Of a stretch of DNA of 9,146 nucleotides, positions 6,612-9,146 are shown piece by piece. The stretch lies in NCBI GenBank assembly GCA_030638185.1, contig DAOWFD010000380.1, forward strand, positions 1-9,146. Direction: 5' to 3'. Every line of letters starts with the position of its first letter. The first letter of the stretch is position 1. The translations under genes and the position numbers were made by a program. This DNA comes from Candidatus Aegiribacteria sp. (lineage in GTDB: Bacteria; Fermentibacterota; Fermentibacteria; Fermentibacterales; JCC-6). The notes under the pieces were generated by a model that saw nothing but the letters and a program-made list of their open reading frames with translations, did no database searches and was not told where the DNA came from.

Positions 6612-7394
6612 ATGCACGCTCGCAAATATATTCAGGATCTGGTATCGAAAGGTCGGCACCATTTTACAACTGCTGAAGCTGTTGAAGCTATTGGCGGAAA
6701 TGTTGATGCCGTGCGCGCTCAACTGTACCGATTGAAAAAGCAGGGGCTGATTGCGGAACCCTTTCGTAGTTTTCATGTCATAGTACCGCCCATGTATATG
6801 CGCCTCGGTTGCTTACCTGCCGAGCAGTTTATTGACCAGCTTATGCATGTTCTGGGTGAGCCCTACTATATGACTCTTCTGAGCGCAGCTGAAAGATATG
6901 GTGCAGCCCATCAGCGACCACAAATCTCTCAAGTCATGTTACGCAAAAACCGCCGTAGCATCAGATGCGGATTAGTACTTGTTGATTTCATTGCCCGGGC
7001 AGATCTTGAAAAAATGCCCTTGACCTCTTTCAATACACCATGTGGAGTACTTAATTACTCTACCCCCGAAGTAACCGCACTGGAACTCGTCGGATACCCA
7101 AGGCACGCGGGCGGGCTTAATAATGTGGCTACAGTTCTTTATGACCTCTCCGAAGAGATAGTGTCTGACAAACTGATCGAAGCTGTGCGACTATCTCCGG
7201 TGAGTTGGTCGCAACGTCTGGGGTATCTTCTCGAGCTGGTCGATCAACCAGAACTGGCAAAGGTAATCAGACCTTTTGTGAAAGAGAATGCTCAGAGCTA
7301 CACACCGTTGCGACGTGCAGCCAGCATCCCAGGGAGTCAGCGCAATCATACATGGAAACTCATTATCAATGTGGAAGTTGAGCCCGATCAATGA
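6612..7394 (+). CDS. abiEi: AbiEi antitoxin of type IV AbiE system
   Basis: AbiEi is the antitoxin and autorepressor of the AbiE toxin-antitoxin system, which gives abortive-infection phage resistance in characterised hosts. The 260-aa product has an N-terminal winged helix (about residues 5-58: KYIQDLVSKGRHHFTTAEAV...LYRLKKQGLI). A conserved middle and C-terminal domain follows, with CLPAEQFID (67-75), LGEPYYMTLLSAAE..GAAHQRPQ (81-104) and the TPEVTALELVGYPRHAGGLNN block (151-171). The protein ends WKLIINVEVEPDQ, a usual family ending, so it is complete. The start at 6612 matches family length, but no good Shine-Dalgarno site precedes it. The stop overlaps the toxin start in ATGA, so the two genes are translationally coupled. 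Confidence 0.9.
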   Translation: MHARKYIQDLVSKGRHHFTTAEAVEAIGGNVDAVRAQLYRLKKQGLIAEPFRSFHVIVPPMYMRLGCLPAEQFIDQLMHVLGEPYYMTLLSAAERYGAAHQRPQISQVMLRKNRRSIRCGLVLVDFIARADLEKMPLTSFNTPCGVLNYSTPEVTALELVGYPRHAGGLNNVATVLYDLSEEIVSDKLIEAVRLSPVSWSQRLGYLLELVDQPELAKVIRPFVKENAQSYTPLRRAASIPGSQRNHTWKLIINVEVEPDQ

Positions 7395-8203
7395 TACCCA
7401 TGAACTTCATTACCGCATGGAGATCGCACGCTCCCTGGCTACTCGATGCACAGGTAGAACAGGACCTGGTCATCAGCCGTGCTATCGTTGAAATGTTTCG
7501 AGTACCTGAATTGGCTGGCAACCTGACTTTCAGGGGTGGTACCGCTCTACACAAACTGTACTTCAGTCCGCCTGCCCGCTATTCTGAGGACATTGACCTT
7601 GTCCAGAATCGACCGGAGCCCATTGGCGAGACTCTCGATTTAGCCCGTTCCGTACTGGATCCGTGGCTCGGAGTACCACGGCGTCAATTCAAGGAAGGTC
7701 GAGTCAACTTAGTGTACCGTTTCAAATCTGAGAACACCTCTCCATTCAAGCTGCGTCTTAAAATCGAGATCAATACACGAGAACACTTTACGGAGCTTGG
7801 AGTCAAACGTGCACAGTTCGAAGTCAACAACCCCTGGTTCAAAGGTTCTGCGAACATCGCAACATACCAGCTTGAAGAGTTACTATGCACGAAATTCCGA
7901 GCATTATACCAACGAAAGAAGGGAAGAGATCTTTTTGATATCTGGCACGCTGTTAACACCGGACATATTAACAAGAAAGTATTTCTCACCTGTTTTCAAC
8001 GCTACATGTCAAAAGATGGTCTGGCAGTAACGAGAGCTCAATTCGAAGAGAACCTCGCCGGTAAGCGTAAACAGCCGGATTTCCGTGATGATGTACAACC
8101 GCTCCTTCGCCCCGGTTTATCCTGGAATTTCGATGTCGCCATGAATATGGTTCTCGAATCCCTGGTTTCCATACTACCCGGGGATCCATGGCAGGGTGAA
8201 TAA
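7391..8203 (+). CDS. abiEii: AbiEii nucleotidyltransferase toxin
   Basis: AbiEii (PF08843) is the toxin of the type IV pair, a DNA-polymerase-beta-like nucleotidyltransferase; related MenT toxins add nucleotides to tRNA acceptor ends. All four family motifs are visible in this 270-aa protein. Motif I is FRGGTALHKLY (47-57). Motif II is YSEDIDL with metal-binding D67 and D69 (64-70). Motif III is LKIEIN (123-128). Motif IV is KFRALYQRKKGRDLFDIW (168-185), with the catalytic D180. The enzyme therefore appears intact and potentially toxic. The ATG at 7391 overlaps the abiEi stop by 4 bases; the ATG at 7400 (M4) is an alternative. No strong terminator is seen after it. Confidence 0.92.
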   Translation: MIPMNFITAWRSHAPWLLDAQVEQDLVISRAIVEMFRVPELAGNLTFRGGTALHKLYFSPPARYSEDIDLVQNRPEPIGETLDLARSVLDPWLGVPRRQFKEGRVNLVYRFKSENTSPFKLRLKIEINTREHFTELGVKRAQFEVNNPWFKGSANIATYQLEELLCTKFRALYQRKKGRDLFDIWHAVNTGHINKKVFLTCFQRYMSKDGLAVTRAQFEENLAGKRKQPDFRDDVQPLLRPGLSWNFDVAMNMVLESLVSILPGDPWQGE

Positions 8204-8393
8204 TGCATGCCACTTTCTGTATTCCTGAAGGTTTTCCGAAGATCTGTGTTTCGAATCTTTTGTTTCATACGGATTGAAATGTGAAATAGTTTCTTGAATT
8301 GTAGCAAAATCTGATTAGCAGTATCAGAGAAATCGACACACATATTCAGGTGATGAGATATGTAGCAGTTACATAATCATTTTTCAGTACGAG

Positions 8394-8411
8394 GCGGGAT
8401 GATCTGAGTGG
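8394..8411 (+). repeat. 18-base dispersed repeat, copy 2
   Basis: Identical to 6437-6454 at all 18 positions, and just upstream both copies have a similar ACG(G)A-purine stretch. It forms the leader and GTG start of the truncated winged-helix gene. Confidence 0.6.
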
Positions 8412-8530
8412 CAGATAGATTCACAGAGAAGCAGGGCCAGTACCTGGCCTTCATCGACAGCTACATTGTCATGCACGGGAGAGCACCGGCGGAAGCGGAT
8501 TTGCAAGGAAGCATCTATGAGCAGGTTTGA
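8408..8530 (+). pseudogene. Truncated LexA-like winged-helix protein, N-terminal fragment
   Basis: The GTG at 8408 opens a 40-codon frame. Residues 1-33 (MADRFTEKQGQYLAFIDSYI, then a stretch ending APAEADLQ) match the start of small LexA-like winged-helix proteins. These usually continue with a recognition helix of the PPSVHQMV type and run to roughly 70-80 residues. Here the resemblance ends at the Gln codon 8504-8506, and only GSIYEQV and a TGA follow. The recognition helix and wing are missing, so DNA binding is not expected. The next recognisable sequence is the interior of a different gene family, which points to a deletion joining two genes at about 8507-8516. Confidence 0.6.
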
Positions 8531-8915
8531 CAGGTTTGGTGGTGTTCAGGAGGTGTTCCCGGGCTGGGAGATCCCGGTGATCGATCACTTCAACGATCTG
8601 GGAGTAACCGCCAGATATCACTATGACTACGGAGACGACTGGGTTCACACAGTGATGCTTGAGGGCTACATCTTCAGGGAAAAAGAGCAGGAGTTCCCCT
8701 GCTGCACAGGAGGCGCCAGGGCCTGCCCCAGGGAAGACTGCGGAGGTCCTCCGGGATACATGGACATGATCGAAATCCTCTCGGATCCGGAGAACGAGGA
8801 ATATGAAGAAATGCGCGTATGGGCGGAGGGCTGGCACCAGGAACGCTTCGAAAGAGAAAGCATCAAGTTCGATAACCCGTATGGAAGATGGGTGTACGCC
8901 TTTCTGAGGAGATAA
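8517..8915 (+). CDS. N-terminally truncated pRiA4b ORF-3-like protein
   Basis: A 132-aa product matching the C-terminal two thirds of the plasmid pRiA4b ORF-3-like family (PF07929, MM3350-like fold), of unknown function and often found near mobile elements. Visible marks are ARYHYDYGDDWVHTV (32-46), the cysteine-bearing CCTGGARACPREDCGGPPGY (62-81), the acidic DPENEEYEEM (90-99) and the ending KFDNPYGRWVYAFLRR. Family members begin about 50-80 residues earlier with an IWRR-type strand and a W-x-x-x-H-L helix, both absent here. A good ribosome binding site AAGGAAG (8505-8511) sits 5 bases before the ATG at 8517, and the frame is intact, so a shortened protein may still be made. The TTG at 8466 would only add residues unlike the family. 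It is a likely pseudogene, though not a certain one. Confidence 0.65.
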   Translation: MSRFDRFGGVQEVFPGWEIPVIDHFNDLGVTARYHYDYGDDWVHTVMLEGYIFREKEQEFPCCTGGARACPREDCGGPPGYMDMIEILSDPENEEYEEMRVWAEGWHQERFERESIKFDNPYGRWVYAFLRR

Positions 8916-9027
8916 GAACTCTTCGAATAGCTGACGTGTCAGACCGAGGAGATGACCGTTGCTTCCCTTCCAATATCTATAAAAGCTTCAACCGATACTG
9001 GATTTCGCTGAATGACCTGTTTCCTGA

Positions 9028-9146
9028 TCAGGGGTACTGTGGCGGCGATTCGCCTTTCTTCGCTATGACCTTCGGTGGGTCATCAATATCGATGTCCTTC
9101 ACGCCCTGATACGTCAGTTCAAACCACCATTCATCTCCCCAGTCAA
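9028..9146 (-). CDS. C-terminal end of a second pRiA4b ORF-3-like protein (partial)
   Basis: The minus strand is open from the window edge to a TGA at 9030-9028, giving 38 residues: GDEWWFELTYQGVKDIDI, then PPKVIAKKGESPPQYP to the stop. GDEW followed by an alternating strand and a final P-x-V-x-x-x-x-GE-x-PPQYP recalls the end of pRiA4b ORF-3-like domains, so the rest of the gene should lie beyond the right edge. It converges with the truncated relative at 8517, with 112 bases between stops. A 10-base palindrome CCTGATCAGG (9023-9032) overlaps the stop codon. Confidence 0.5.
   Translation of the reverse strand, partial: DWGDEWWFELTYQGVKDIDIDDPPKVIAKKGESPPQYP

Noticed and set aside
8236..8275. 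Terminator after abiEii
   Set aside because: The only stems are about 5 bp (AAGAT/ATCTT and TTTCA/TGAAA), which is too weak to call.
8466..8516. TTG start extending the pRiA4b-like protein by 17 residues
   Set aside because: The added residues are the winged-helix gene read out of frame and do not resemble the family. The ATG at 8517 has a better ribosome binding site.
8888..9109. 73-codon plus-strand frame
   Set aside because: It overlaps the end of the 8517 gene and runs antisense to the edge gene, with no recognisable features.
1..9146. CRISPR array, tRNA, rRNA, or intact insertion sequence
   Set aside because: No regularly spaced long repeats, cloverleaf or rRNA-like stretches, and no transposase were seen on either strand.

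Overview
The window looks like an accessory (defence and stress-type) island in a bacterial chromosome or contig of moderate GC. Genes lie on both strands and are often separated by long non-coding gaps with decayed material. No ribosomal, tRNA or core metabolic gene is present to fix the taxonomy. Shine-Dalgarno sites (for example GAGGAGG before 1533), sigma70-like promoters and a small DxDxDG protein with a short hydrophobic N-terminus fit a Gram-negative environmental bacterium, perhaps of the FCB or a related candidate phylum. That assignment is a guess.

Layout. (1) 204-1511 (+) is an AAA_14/DUF4143-type P-loop ATPase; its frame is open back to the window edge. It is followed after 21 bases by a probably exported 217-aa protein with one EF-hand-like DxDxDG loop (1533-2186). 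(2) 2187-2760 is a gap with no intact gene; inside it is a short remnant resembling a HEPN-domain helix. (3) A good sigma70-like promoter (2761-2789) drives an ATPase_2/DUF234-type ATPase with a nuclease-like C-terminus (2832-4280). (4) Converging on it, 13 bases away, is a full-length Fic-domain AMPylase-type protein (minus strand, 4294-5847) with its own promoter and repeated palindromes in its leader. (5) 5934-6611 is a second gap. It holds several unexplained dyads, a strong hairpin, and one copy of an 18-base sequence that recurs at 8394. (6) 6612-8203 is a complete, overlapping AbiEi/AbiEii antitoxin-toxin operon. (7) 8394-8915 is a scar: the start of a LexA-like winged-helix gene stops abruptly next to the C-terminal two thirds of a pRiA4b ORF-3-like protein. 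The tail of a second pRiA4b ORF-3-like gene enters from the right edge on the minus strand (9028-9146).

How the genes work together. AbiEi and AbiEii clearly form one type IV toxin-antitoxin unit. The 204 and 1533 genes look co-transcribed. The DUF234 ATPase and Fic genes are independent convergent units. The two ATPases, Fic protein, AbiE pair, HEPN remnant and truncated pRiA4b genes are types that often cluster in variable genomic regions. I see no convincing evidence that they form a single new system. The best candidates for something new are regulatory: the repeated palindromes and minimal upstream ORF in the fic leader, and the dyads between fic and abiEi.
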